Below are positions 55,057-63,996 of a stretch of 64,000 nucleotides of DNA, in pieces. Source of the stretch: Paraburkholderia tagetis (lineage in GTDB: Bacteria; Pseudomonadota; Gammaproteobacteria; Burkholderiales; Burkholderiaceae); contig NZ_JAKLJA010000034.1 of NCBI RefSeq assembly GCF_022213065.1, positions 1 through 64,000 of the forward strand. Direction: 5' to 3'. Each line of letters begins with the position of its first letter. Position 1 is the stretch's first letter. The notes under the pieces were generated by a model. The model was not told where the DNA came from. It did no database searches and saw only the letters and a list, made by a program, of their open reading frames with translations. The translations under genes and the position numbers were made by a program.

Positions 55057-56013
55057 TCAGGCCTTCTTGTCGGGTATGGCCCGCGCCGCCGCCTCGCGAA
55101 TCGCCTCGACGCCCGGCCAGAGCGCGCGCTCACCAAAGCGCGCCGCGAGGAAATCGACGAACGAACGCACCTTTGCCGAAAGATGGCGCCGGCTCGCGTA
55201 GACGGCATAGATGGGCAGCTCGCGCGGCGGCAGCGCATCGACGAGCAGTGGCACGAGGCGGCCTTCCGCGATGTCGTCGCCGATCACTTCGGTGCCGAGC
55301 ATCGAAAGCCCGCCGCCCTGGAGCAGCACCACGCGCAGCGCCTCCAGGTGGTTGACGATCAGATTGCCGCCCGGCTTCGGCCTCGCGCCGGTCTCCGCGA
55401 ACGGCGCAAGCTCCGCCGCTGAGGCGCCCGCGTAATGCACGAACCGGTGCTGCGCGAGATCGGCCACGCTGCGCGGCACGCCGTGACGGCGCAGATACTC
55501 GGGCGCGGCGCACAGCACGATATGCGCGGTCGCGAGCGGCCGCGCGATCAGCGACGACGACTTCAGCCCCGAAGGCGACGCGCGGATCGCCACATCGAAG
55601 CCTTCGTCGATCAATTCGACCACGCGGTCCGAGAGGGTGATGTCGACGGTGACCTGCGGGAAGCCGGCCGCGTAGTCGGCCACCGCGCCCATCACGTGGC
55701 GCAGGCCGAACGCCGTGAGCGACGACACGCGCAAGCGCCCCTGCGGCACCACGCTCGCGGCGCCTACCGCCTGGCCGGCCTCGTCGAGTTCGGTGAGCGC
55801 CTGGGCCACGCGCTCGTAGTATTCGCGGCCCGCCTCGGTGGGGGCGACGCGGCGCGTCGTGCGGTTCAAGAGACGCGCGCCGAGTTGCTGCTCGAGATGC
55901 ATCACGTGCTTGCTCGCCATGGCCGCGGACATGTCCATGCGCTCGGCCGCCGCGACGAAGCTCCCCGCCTCCACCACGTACCGGAACACTTTCATGCTGA
56001 CGAGGGTATCCAT
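55057..56013 (-). CDS. LysR family transcriptional regulator
   Basis: A 318-residue LysR regulator of the CrgA/DhcR-like group. It has an N-terminal helix-turn-helix (about 2-60: SMKVFRYVVEAGSFVAAAERMDMS then ASKHVMHLEQQLG) and an effector-binding domain (about 90-295, starting GRLRVSSLTAFGLRHV). It is convergent with the nitronate monooxygenase gene. There is no divergent partner; the upstream neighbour on the same strand is the porin gene, so its target is unclear. Confidence 0.93.
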   Translation of the reverse strand: MDTLVSMKVFRYVVEAGSFVAAAERMDMSAAMASKHVMHLEQQLGARLLNRTTRRVAPTEAGREYYERVAQALTELDEAGQAVGAASVVPQGRLRVSSLTAFGLRHVMGAVADYAAGFPQVTVDITLSDRVVELIDEGFDVAIRASPSGLKSSSLIARPLATAHIVLCAAPEYLRRHGVPRSVADLAQHRFVHYAGASAAELAPFAETGARPKPGGNLIVNHLEALRVVLLQGGGLSMLGTEVIGDDIAEGRLVPLLVDALPPRELPIYAVYASRRHLSAKVRSFVDFLAARFGERALWPGVEAIREAAARAIPDKKA

Positions 56014-56130
56014 CGCGCCGTTCTTTCCACAAAAAAATCAGGTTAATCAGGAAATAATCGCCGGTATTGTGCGCGCTTTATCAACTCCTGGTAGCCAAAC
56101 GCGCACCCATATCGCCAGCGAAGCCGCAAA

Positions 56131-56162
56131 AAAACCCCGCGCTGCGAACAGCGCGGGGTTTT
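56131..56162. terminator. Strong bidirectional terminator after the porin gene
   Basis: AAAACCCCGCGCTG (56131-56144), a CGAA tetraloop and CAGCGCGGGGTTTT (56149-56162). On the minus strand it ends in a T-run of seven (56134-56128), 47 nt beyond the porin stop. Confidence 0.92.
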
Positions 56163-56208
56163 GCGGGTTTTGCCCGTTTTACGTTTTGCTGCCGAGGCTC
56201 GGGAGCGC

Positions 56209-57318
56209 TTAGAACTTCGCGCGCAGGCCCACGCCGTAGGTCTGACCCGACGACATGTTGTCGAAGTGGTCGTACATATACGCCGCGTAGACGTCGGTGC
56301 GCTTCGAGAGCGGGTAGTCGTAGCCGATTGCCGCGGTCGAGTGCGTCTGGTTCATGCCGCCGCTGTCGCGCGAGTACGCATACGAGGCCATTGCCGTGCC
56401 CGGGCCGACCGGCACCGAAACGCCGCCCTGCCCCGTGTTCACGTGCCAGCTATTGATGTCGCTGTTGTTGTTCGTGTACATGTACTGAGCGAAGAACTTC
56501 ACGAACTTCAGGTCATACGAGAGGCCCACCTGAGCGATGCCCTGGCTGCGCAGGCCCAGCACGACCTGCTGGCCGCTCACGATGTTGCCGATGTCGCCCG
56601 GCGTGTTGTTGAAGTTCACGTACTGATAAACCGCCGTGGCCGCGAACGGGCCATGGAAGTACAGGCCCTGGACGGACCACTTCTTCTTGCCGTTCTCGCC
56701 AGCCTGGTTGCCGAGCGAGTACACGGCCGTACCCGAAAGGCCGTTGAAGTTCGGCGTCGAGTACTGGATCGAGTTGTTCCAGCCCGAATCGCCCACCGCG
56801 CCCTGATCGGTCGCGTAGCTCGGGAACGTCGAGAGCCCGAGGTACGTATGGAAGACCATCGGCGAGAACGTGTACGAATCGATGAACGGGTTGAACAGAA
56901 TCGTCGAGACGAACAGCGGCGTCGTGACGCGACCCGCGACGAGCGTACCGTACGGCGATTCGATGCCGACGTACGCGTTGCGGGCGAAGAAGGTGTCGCC
57001 CTGGAAGCGGCCGAACTGACCGTTCTGCGCGCGGAAGAAGCTTTCCATCCTGAAGATCGCCTTGTAGCCGCCACCCAGATCCTCAGCGCCCTTCAAGCCC
57101 CAGTAGGACGTCGACATGCCGCCGCCGCCCACGTTCCAGGCCGTCTTGCCGGCGGGGAAGCGCGTTGCCCCGACCCACTCGTCGACCTGACCATAGAGCT
57201 GGACGCTCGACTGCGCGAATGCCGACGACGATGCGGCGGCAAGCACGGCTGCAATGACACTCGCCTTGAGAGGCGTACGCAGCGACGTACGCAGCGCGCG
57301 GCTGACGACTTTTTTCAT
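56209..57318 (-). CDS. General diffusion porin (Gram-negative porin, Bordetella/Burkholderia type)
   Basis: A 369-residue outer-membrane porin precursor. The signal peptide ends AFA (about residue 34), the mature part begins QSSVQLYGQVDEWVG and the protein ends in the outer-membrane insertion signature with terminal phenylalanine (YGVGLRAKF). In between are alternating beta strands and the constriction-loop region around GTLVAGRVTTPLF. AGGAGA lies 6 bases before the ATG at 57318. It is a single-gene unit with its own terminator. Confidence 0.94.
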   Translation of the reverse strand: MKKVVSRALRTSLRTPLKASVIAAVLAAASSSAFAQSSVQLYGQVDEWVGATRFPAGKTAWNVGGGGMSTSYWGLKGAEDLGGGYKAIFRMESFFRAQNGQFGRFQGDTFFARNAYVGIESPYGTLVAGRVTTPLFVSTILFNPFIDSYTFSPMVFHTYLGLSTFPSYATDQGAVGDSGWNNSIQYSTPNFNGLSGTAVYSLGNQAGENGKKKWSVQGLYFHGPFAATAVYQYVNFNNTPGDIGNIVSGQQVVLGLRSQGIAQVGLSYDLKFVKFFAQYMYTNNNSDINSWHVNTGQGGVSVPVGPGTAMASYAYSRDSGGMNQTHSTAAIGYDYPLSKRTDVYAAYMYDHFDNMSSGQTYGVGLRAKF

Positions 57319-57905
57319 GGGTTCTCCTGTCTTTGTCAAAAGGGGTGATTGGCGGCTTTGGCACTCGCGCAAACCGTTTTTATCTCGTCGTTCGCAGGGC
57401 GTAGCCGTTCTGGGCGGGACCATCTTTGCGGACCATATTGGCGGACAAAAATATCGATTGTTATCGCCGGTATATCGGCCCGATTAGTTTGCTGTCGGCG
57501 CCCCTCGATCCTCCCCGTTCCGGCGGCCATTTTGCTGTACTGCGGTATGACGGACGGCTGGCCGCTCACCCGCATGGACAGGACTTCGGCCCGATTTTTG
57601 CTCATGCCCGGCCGTGCCGCGCGAGCGCCACCTTCATGAACCCGGGATTTGATGATGAAAGGGCGCGATACGACGAGAGATTTCCCGAAAAGTGTGGTAT
57701 CCGCGCATCAGTTTTGAGACCTGGAAGGCGAGCGATCTCGATCAGGATCGCCAACCGAACGGTCGGTCAGCCCGATTCCGGGCCCGCTTTGACTGACATT
57801 GTGGAATATCGCGCGGGAAAAACGCCGATTGGGAGCGGCGGGAAACGTCCGAGGAGTCGCGCGAACGGCTGGAAAAGCGGAGGGGGAGAAGGCAGGAAAC
57901 GGTAA
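57319..57905. other. Porin upstream region (587 bp)
   Basis: Long noncoding stretch upstream of the porin gene, expected to contain its promoter and regulatory sites. An AT-rich patch at about 57438-57465 is the best promoter candidate. An interrupted palindrome ACCGA-ACGG-TCGGT lies at 57754-57767. No supported gene. Confidence 0.5.
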
Positions 57906-58523
57906 TTAGTTACGATAAGGCGCGGGCATCGGCGGACGGGGCACGTCGCCGCCGTTGCGCTGGAACGGGCGGAACGTGCTGCGCTCTTCGTTGTAGCGCG
58001 CGACGTCTTCGCGGATGGAGCCAGCGCGCACCGGCGAATCGGCCGGCGGATGGGGGACCTGGCGTGCGTCCGCGCTCACGGGATGGATCGGGCCGTGATA
58101 ACCGCCGAAGCCGTTGCCATAGGGGTTGCCGCCCGGATTGCCGCCCGGGTTGCCGTCGAAACCGCCGCCGCGACGCTCGGCCTGACGGCCGCCCTGGCGT
58201 TCTCGCCAGCTACCCTGTTCGGCCACGCGCACCGGTCCCGCGCCATAGTGCCCACGCGGCGCACCGCCGTAGCCCCCGCTCCCGCGACCCATGGCGCCAC
58301 GCTGGCCGCCCCATTGCATCGGCATGGCCGCGCGCGGCGCGTCGCGCATCATGGGCGCGGACTGAAAGCCACCGCCATGAAAGCCGCCACCGCCGTGACC
58401 AGCGAACGCAGGTTGTACGTGGGCGAACGCGACGAGGGCCGCGAATCCGGCCCCCAGGCAACACCGTCCCATCCGTAACAACCCTGCACGCATTGTGTCG
58501 ATCACCTGCCCGACGTTCAGCAT
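57906..58523 (-). CDS. Exported glycine-rich protein
   Basis: A 205-residue protein with a signal-like N-terminus (hydrophobic segment about 17-35, ending AFAGHGGGG) and a mature part rich in Gly, Arg, His and Pro, including GGNPGGNPYGNGFGGYHG. A DUF-like C-terminal stretch, REDVARYNEERSTFRPFQRN, is the only non-repetitive part. I do not recognise the family. The ATG at 58523 (MLNVGQ) is favoured because it puts the hydrophobic segment near the N-terminus; an upstream start at 58571 is possible. Confidence 0.65.
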   Translation of the reverse strand: MLNVGQVIDTMRAGLLRMGRCCLGAGFAALVAFAHVQPAFAGHGGGGFHGGGFQSAPMMRDAPRAAMPMQWGGQRGAMGRGSGGYGGAPRGHYGAGPVRVAEQGSWRERQGGRQAERRGGGFDGNPGGNPGGNPYGNGFGGYHGPIHPVSADARQVPHPPADSPVRAGSIREDVARYNEERSTFRPFQRNGGDVPRPPMPAPYRN

Positions 58524-59087
58524 GGCTTGCCGCCATTCGGGCCATGGCGGGCCGTTCCGGGAAGCCCACACGTGTCGAGCAACAATTGCTGCCGCAACGG
58601 ATTTTGAACCTTCCTTGACGGTAATTTATGGGCGTCCTGAAAGGGTGTCGAGCCAAAAAGTGTTATGCCCTCGGAAGGGTTGTAACACCATGTTACTGCA
58701 CGATTTTTGGAGCTTTGGGGACACTTCGCGCGGGTTTGCTTCGTGCTTGTTTCGTGCTCGAGAGGGGCTTTGCCTGAGCCGCCGGACGCCCTGCCGGCGA
58801 GGCTTCGCGGACCATGGGTGCGTGCCGGTTTCGCGATGCTTCGCGCAAGGTTCTTTTGCATGACGAATGAATCGCGACGATGCCCGTTTGCGCCGCTTGT
58901 CTCACGCTGACCACACCGTATCGACACCTTTTCTGAAAGCCATCACTTCATGCGAAATGATCATTAATCAATTCGTCAAATGAATTTGCTTTTTCAATCG
59001 GCTTGCGTTGACAATAGAGATTCCGATTCTTCCCGTGGCGCCCCTGATCGAATGAAGCGCGCTGCGGTGCGCATTTGAGACTGTCAG
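58524..59087. other. Divergent intergenic spacer (564 bp)
   Basis: Between the glycine-rich protein gene and the transporter gene at 59088. The last 130 bp are relatively AT-rich, and a TTGACA at 59008-59013 could be a -35 box for the transporter, but no matching -10 is seen. Otherwise nothing recognisable. Confidence 0.5.
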
Positions 59088-60131
59088 ATGGCTCGTCCGA
59101 AATTCCTGCCCGATAACTTCACACTGTGCCTCATCGGCACGGTGATCCTCGCCAGCCTGCTGCCCGTGCGCGGCCAGGCCACCATGCCCTTCAACTGGCT
59201 CACCAACGTAGCCGTCGGGCTGCTGTTCTTCCTGCACGGCGCCAAGCTCTCGCGCGAGGCGATCGTGGCAGGCGCCACGCACTGGCGCCTGCACATCGTC
59301 GTGCTCACCAGCACATTCATCTTCTTCCCGCTGCTCGGGCTCGTGCTCAAGCCGGTGCTCTCGCCGCTCGTCACGCCTGCGCTCTATATGGGCGTGCTGT
59401 TCCTGTGCACGCTGCCCTCGACCGTGCAGTCGTCCATCGCGTTCACCTCGATCGCGCGCGGCAACGTGCCCGCCGCCGTGTGCAGCGCGTCGGCGTCGAG
59501 CCTGATCGGCATCTTCGTCACGCCCGCGCTCGTGAGCCTCGTCGTCACGAACCAGGCCGCGGGCGGCACGTCGGCGTGGCATACGGTCTGGAACATCGTG
59601 CTGCAACTGCTCGTGCCGTTCGTTGCGGGGCAACTGCTGCGACCCGTGATCGGCCGCTGGATCGAGCGCAACCGCGGCGTGCTCAAGTTCGTCGACCAGG
59701 GCTCGATCCTGCTCGTGGTCTACGGTGCGTTTTCCGAGGCGATCAACGAAGGGCTCTGGCACCACACGCCGCTTGCGGCGCTCGGCGGCCTGATCGTGAT
59801 CAGCGCGGTGCTGCTCGCGCTCGCGCTCAGCGCCACCATGTTCACGAGCAAGAAGCTCGGCTTCTCGCGCGCCGACCAGATCACGATCATCTTCTGCGGC
59901 TCGAAGAAGAGCCTCGCGGCCGGCGTGCCGATGGCCAAGGTGATCTTCGCCTCGAGTGCCGTGGGTGCGGTGGTGCTGCCGCTCATGCTGTTCCATCAGC
60001 TCCAGTTGATGGTGTGCGCGGCGCTCGCGCAGCGCTGGGGCGCCCGCGACATGAGCGCCGAGCGCACCGAAGCCGGCGACGAATCGCGCGCGGGACGCAG
60101 CGAGCGGGCCGTGGCGGGGGGCCGGCAGTAG
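59088..60131 (+). CDS. Bile acid:sodium symporter family transporter (YfeH-like)
   Basis: A 347-residue integral membrane protein with about ten transmembrane segments. It is SBF-like and belongs to the YfeH/DUF4137 branch, whose substrates are unknown, and not the classical bile-acid carriers. Typical features are LTNVAVGLLFFLHGAKLSREA in the first half, LPSTVQSSIAFTSIARGNVPAAVCSASASS and, in the second half, CGSKKSLAAGVPMAKVIF, the conserved crossover region. A hydrophilic 30-residue tail ends the protein. Confidence 0.9.
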   Translation: MARPKFLPDNFTLCLIGTVILASLLPVRGQATMPFNWLTNVAVGLLFFLHGAKLSREAIVAGATHWRLHIVVLTSTFIFFPLLGLVLKPVLSPLVTPALYMGVLFLCTLPSTVQSSIAFTSIARGNVPAAVCSASASSLIGIFVTPALVSLVVTNQAAGGTSAWHTVWNIVLQLLVPFVAGQLLRPVIGRWIERNRGVLKFVDQGSILLVVYGAFSEAINEGLWHHTPLAALGGLIVISAVLLALALSATMFTSKKLGFSRADQITIIFCGSKKSLAAGVPMAKVIFASSAVGAVVLPLMLFHQLQLMVCAALAQRWGARDMSAERTEAGDESRAGRSERAVAGGRQ

Positions 60132-60441
60132 GCTCCAAGCCGGGAGCGGAGCGGTATTTCACTCGTAGCTCAGCGCCCCCCAGCTCAAGGCTCCTTCCTG
60201 CAATTGGCTCGACTCTTCCACACAGCGAGCCGCCCCCCCGGCCCGCTTCGCCTGAGCGCAGCCCTTCCCGCGAAGGACATCTCCCCGTCCCGCGCGTGCG
60301 CACAAACAACACATAAGCAACTGCGCAAACGTTCTCCTCCCCCATCCCTTCCTCTTTCTCTCGGCATGTCATCAAAAATTCATTCAATTGGCAGACCCTG
60401 CTGCGGTTAATTCCGTCGTTCAAGCCTGTCCGGCTCTATCC
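60132..60441. other. Intergenic spacer (310 bp)
   Basis: Between two plus-strand genes. It contains a pyrimidine-rich run (about 60332-60362) and an AT-rich stretch at 60365-60392 that may hold the promoter of the EAL-domain gene. A TTG at 60388 could extend that gene. Nothing else seen. Confidence 0.5.
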
Positions 60442-62310
60442 ATGTCTGCACGCGCGTCCACGCCGCCTGCCCTGCTGGTCCCGGTGGCCTCGATGCCCGC
60501 TTTGCGGCCGATGGCACCATCCGGCATCGAGGCCCTGATCGCCCAGCGCCAGTTGCGCGCCGCCTTCCAGCCGATCGTCGATTTGGACGACGGCGCCATC
60601 CTTGGCTACGAGGGCCTCATTCGCGGGCCGGCCGGCTCGCCGCTCGAATCGCCCGCCGCGCTCTTCGCGCACGCGAACGCGGCGGGCTGCACGACGGCCC
60701 TCGAACGCGCCGCCGGCGCCGCCTGCATTGAAGCGTTCGCGCGGCTTGGCTGCGCCGGCAAGCTGTTCCTGAACTTCAGCGCCGAAGCGCTCTGCGAAAT
60801 CACCGCTTCAGGCCGCGATGTGCTCGCGCTGTTCGATGGCATCGCCCCCCATCGCGTCGTGATCGAACTCACCGAGCAGAGCGCCATCGACGACGTGCGC
60901 GACTTCGCGCACATGACCGCGGCGCTGCGCGCGGCCGGCGCGCAGTTCGCGCTCGACGACTACGGCAACGCGAACGCGAGCATGTCCCTGTGGGTGCAGT
61001 TGCAACCCGACGTCGTGAAAATCGACCGCTTCTTTATCCACGACATCGCCAGCGACGCACTCAAGTTCGAAGCGGTACGCGCCATGCAGCACTTCGCACA
61101 GGCGAGCGGCGCGCGGCTCGTGGCCGAAGGCATCGAAAACGAGGCCGATTTGATCGTGCTGCGCGACATGGGCATCGCGTGCGGCCAGGGCTTTTTCTTC
61201 GGCCGCCCGGCCGAGCAGGCGCTGCGCACGCTCGGCGAGCGCGCACGCGAGGCGCTGCGCGCACACCACATCGCCGTGTTCCCCGAAGCGACGCGCAACG
61301 CCGGAGTGGGCGCGGCAAGCGGCGCGCCCGCGCAGAAGATGATGGTGCACGCGCCCGCGCTGCCGCGCCGCGCAACCAACAACGACGTGCTCGAGCTATT
61401 CAACCGCCTGCCCGAGTTGCACGCGGTGGCCGTGGTCGAAGGCGAAACGCCCGTTGCGCTCGTCAACCGGCGCGCATTTATGGACCGCTACGCGCTGCCC
61501 TATCACCGCGAGGTGTTCGGCAAGAAGCCCTGCCTGCAATTCGCCAACGCGTCGCCGGTGCTGATCGAGCAGTCGATGAGCGTCGAGCAGATGGCGACGC
61601 TGCTCGCAAGCGACGACCAGCGCTATCTCGCCGATGGCTTCGTGATCACCGATGATGGACGCTACGTGGGACTCGGCACCGGCGAGAGTCTCGTGCGCGC
61701 GGTGACGGAAGTGCGCGTCGAGGCGGCGCGCTACGCCAATCCCCTCACCTTTCTGCCCGGCAACATTCCGATCAGCTCGCACATCGAGCGGCTGCTCTCG
61801 CGCGACGCGGGGTTTCACGCGTGCTACGTCGATCTGAACCAGTTCAAGCCTTTCAACGATCAGTACGGCTACTGGCAGGGCGACGAGGTGCTCAAGTTCG
61901 CGGCGCAGGTGCTCGCCGACGCGTGCGACCCCACGCGCGACTTCCTCGGCCATGTGGGCGGCGACGACTTCCTGATCCTGTTCCAGAGCGAGACATGGCA
62001 TGCGCGCGCCTGGCGCGCGATCGAGAGGTTCAACGCGGGCGCGCTAAGTTTTTACGCGCACGCGGACCGGCAAGCGGGTGGCATCCACGGCGAGGACCGG
62101 CACGGCAACGCCACCTTCTTCAGCTTCGTGACGATGGCGATCGGCTGCGTGCATATCGCGCCCGGACACGGCGCGCAGCATGGAAGCGGAAGCGAGGCGA
62201 TCGCGTCGCTCGCGGCCATTGCCAAGCGCCGCGCGAAGCAGGATCCGTCCGGGCTGGTGGTGATCGATAGCGGCAACGGCCCGGCGCTTTTGCCCACGCG
62301 CGAAAGCTGA
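60442..62310 (+). CDS. EAL-CBS-GGDEF cyclic-di-GMP protein
   Basis: A 622-residue soluble signalling protein with no predicted membrane segment. The order is an N-terminal EAL phosphodiesterase domain (about 25-265), a central CBS-pair region (about 310-430) and a C-terminal GGDEF domain (about 440-610). The EAL catalytic set is complete: E57 (as EGL), N111, E142, D172-D173, K193, E229 and Q249. The GGDEF motif reads GGDDF (506-510), so cyclase activity is doubtful and the domain may sense GTP. It most likely degrades c-di-GMP under control of a nucleotide bound by the CBS part. An in-frame TTG at 60388 would add 18 residues. Confidence 0.92.
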   Translation: MSARASTPPALLVPVASMPALRPMAPSGIEALIAQRQLRAAFQPIVDLDDGAILGYEGLIRGPAGSPLESPAALFAHANAAGCTTALERAAGAACIEAFARLGCAGKLFLNFSAEALCEITASGRDVLALFDGIAPHRVVIELTEQSAIDDVRDFAHMTAALRAAGAQFALDDYGNANASMSLWVQLQPDVVKIDRFFIHDIASDALKFEAVRAMQHFAQASGARLVAEGIENEADLIVLRDMGIACGQGFFFGRPAEQALRTLGERAREALRAHHIAVFPEATRNAGVGAASGAPAQKMMVHAPALPRRATNNDVLELFNRLPELHAVAVVEGETPVALVNRRAFMDRYALPYHREVFGKKPCLQFANASPVLIEQSMSVEQMATLLASDDQRYLADGFVITDDGRYVGLGTGESLVRAVTEVRVEAARYANPLTFLPGNIPISSHIERLLSRDAGFHACYVDLNQFKPFNDQYGYWQGDEVLKFAAQVLADACDPTRDFLGHVGGDDFLILFQSETWHARAWRAIERFNAGALSFYAHADRQAGGIHGEDRHGNATFFSFVTMAIGCVHIAPGHGAQHGSGSEAIASLAAIAKRRAKQDPSGLVVIDSGNGPALLPTRES

Positions 62311-62357
62311 AGCCGCCCCGCAGCGGCGCCCGGAAGCCATTGGGGCATCGACGAACG

Positions 62358-62393
62358 AGGCCGGCGCGGAGCGATCCGCGCCGGCCTCTTTGC
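62358..62393 (+). terminator. Rho-independent terminator of the EAL-domain gene
   Basis: A 13-bp stem AGGCCGGCGCGGA (62358-62370) with TCCGCGCCGGCCT (62375-62387) and a GCGA loop, followed by CTTTGC. The T-run is short. It lies between convergent genes. Confidence 0.8.
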
Positions 62394-62416
62394 ATGGTAA
62401 ACATGGCAATGCGCGT

Positions 62417-62572
62417 CTAGACCTGCCCGGTCAACACGAGCCACAACATGACGATTACGCCGGCGCCCACGGTGCCGGACGGCCCGTAGCCCCATGTGCG
62501 GCTGTACGGCCACGCAGGGACAGAGGCAATCAGAAGCAGGACCATAAAAAGCAGTAGGGTAATGCCGCGCAA
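62417..62572 (-). CDS. DUF3309 family small membrane protein
   Basis: A 51-residue hydrophobic protein matching the DUF3309 pattern: a membrane helix, the loop WPYSRTWGYGPSG and a second helix ending LVLTGQV. No ATG fits the expected length. A TTG at 62572, preceded by a G-rich stretch, gives the family's usual size of about 52 residues; a second TTG at 62614 would extend it by 14. The function is unknown. It is divergent from the LacI-type regulator gene. Confidence 0.75.
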   Translation of the reverse strand: MRGITLLLFMVLLLIASVPAWPYSRTWGYGPSGTVGAGVIVMLWLVLTGQV

Positions 62573-62633
62573 GGGGCCCCCCGGCGTAGAGCAATGACCT
62601 GCGACGTTGCGCAACTGTCGTTCCCATGCTCTG

Positions 62634-62684
62634 TTTAGTTAATTTTACTAAACACGTAAATTTACGTTTATTCGCGTAATTACG
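62634..62684. promoter_or_regulatory. AT-rich cluster of palindromes upstream of the LacI-type gene
   Basis: Three stacked inverted repeats: TTTAGT-7-ACTAAA (62634-62652), ACGTAAATTTACGT (62654-62667) and CGTAATTACG (62675-62684), with TTTACGGG following (62690-62697). They stand out in otherwise GC-rich DNA and are good operator candidates. TATACAAT at 62739-62746 could be the -10 box of the regulator gene. Confidence 0.6.
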
Positions 62685-62850
62685 GGTATTTACGGGCGAT
62701 TTATGCCGCCTTTCAACGTTTCGCGGCCATATTTTTACTATACAATCGCCTCACATCTGGCCATATCGCGGCACGCGTTGCATCTTGCACGCCCTTGCTC
62801 ACATCCCGAGCATGCCCGCCGCGCGGCGTCAGCAAGCGCAGACAGGAACC

Positions 62851-63996
62851 ATGGGGACAACCATTCGTGACGTCGCGCAGGCGGCCAACGTGTCGATCGG
62901 CACGGTCTCCCGCGCGCTGAAGAATCAGCCCGGCTTATCCGAGCTCACGCGCGCGCGCATCGTCGAAATCGCGCGCTCGCTCGGCTACGACTGCGGGCAA
63001 CTGCGTCCGCGCATCCGCCGCCTCACGTTCCTGCTGCACCGCCAGCACAACAATTTCGCCGCGAGCCCGTTTTTTTCGCATGTCCTGCACGGCGTGGAAG
63101 ACGCCTGCCGCGAGCACGGCATCGTGCCCGCGCTGCTCACCGCCGGCCCCGCCGACGACACCATCCAGCAATTGCGCCTGCATGCGCCCGACGCCATCGC
63201 CGTGGCGGGTTTCGTCGAGCCCGAGACGCTCGCCGCGCTGGTCGCGCTGCAGCGCCCGCTCGTGCTGATCGACCTGTGGGCGCAGGGCCTGCGCTCGGTG
63301 AACATCGACAACGCCGCGGGCGCCGCCCTCGCGATGCATCATCTGTTCAGCCAGGGGCGGCGGCGCGTGGCGTTCATCGGCGGCTCGCTCGCGCACTACA
63401 GCATCGCCCAACGCGCGCTCGGCTACCGGCGCGCCTTCTTCGAAGCGGGGCTGCTGTTCGATCCGTCGCTGGAAACCACCATCGACGGCGGGCTCGATCC
63501 CGACACCGGCGCGGCGCTCGCGATGCAGCGCCTGTTCGACGCCGCGCGCCAGTCAGGCAGCGCGCCGCCCGACGCCGTGTTCGCCTTCAACGACGCCGCC
63601 GCGCTCGCCGCCATGCGCGTGTGCCTCGCTCATGGCCTGCGTGTGCCGCAAGACATCGCGATCATCGGTTTCGACGATATCCCCGGCGCGTCGCACGCCG
63701 CGCCCGCGCTCTCGACCATCGCCGTCGACAAGGAAGCGCTTGGGCGGCGCGGCGTCGAGCTGCTGCTCGAAGAAGCGCCCGTGACAAACGAAATCGTGCT
63801 GCCCGTGCGGCTCGTCGAGCGCGCGAGCACCGCTGCGAGCGAGCGCCCGTCCGCGGCGGCTATCGCCACAGCAAGCACACAGACAGACACATCGATCAGC
63901 CCGCCAGCAAGCCCACCGACAAGTCCACCCACAAGCACACCGTTGCGGGCCGCGCCGCAAGCCGCGGCAGCCCTGCTCAAGCCGCGCCAAGCCTGA
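62851..63996 (+). CDS. LacI family transcriptional regulator
   Basis: A 381-residue regulator. The N-terminal LacI helix-turn-helix and hinge (TIRDVAQAANVSIGTVSRALKN, residues 3-24, then LGYDCGQLRPR) are followed by a periplasmic-binding-like ligand domain (about 60-335, with FAFNDAAALAAMRVCLAHGL and IIGFDDIPGA). A 45-residue Ser/Thr/Pro/Ala-rich tail, encoded by short repeats, is unusual for the family. The ATG at 62851 with AGGA 5 bases before it gives the canonical start; earlier starts (62812, 62785) would add residues in front of the DNA-binding domain. The sugar-related target is unknown. Confidence 0.92.
   Translation: MGTTIRDVAQAANVSIGTVSRALKNQPGLSELTRARIVEIARSLGYDCGQLRPRIRRLTFLLHRQHNNFAASPFFSHVLHGVEDACREHGIVPALLTAGPADDTIQQLRLHAPDAIAVAGFVEPETLAALVALQRPLVLIDLWAQGLRSVNIDNAAGAALAMHHLFSQGRRRVAFIGGSLAHYSIAQRALGYRRAFFEAGLLFDPSLETTIDGGLDPDTGAALAMQRLFDAARQSGSAPPDAVFAFNDAAALAAMRVCLAHGLRVPQDIAIIGFDDIPGASHAAPALSTIAVDKEALGRRGVELLLEEAPVTNEIVLPVRLVERASTAASERPSAAAIATASTQTDTSISPPASPPTSPPTSTPLRAAPQAAAALLKPRQA

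Noticed and set aside
57754..57767. ACCGA-ACGG-TCGGT as a TetR-type operator
   Set aside because: No TetR-family gene is nearby, and a 5-bp arm is expected by chance in a spacer of this size and base composition.
59008..59013. TTGACA as a -35 box for the transporter gene at 59088
   Set aside because: No -10-like hexamer is found at 16-18 bp spacing.
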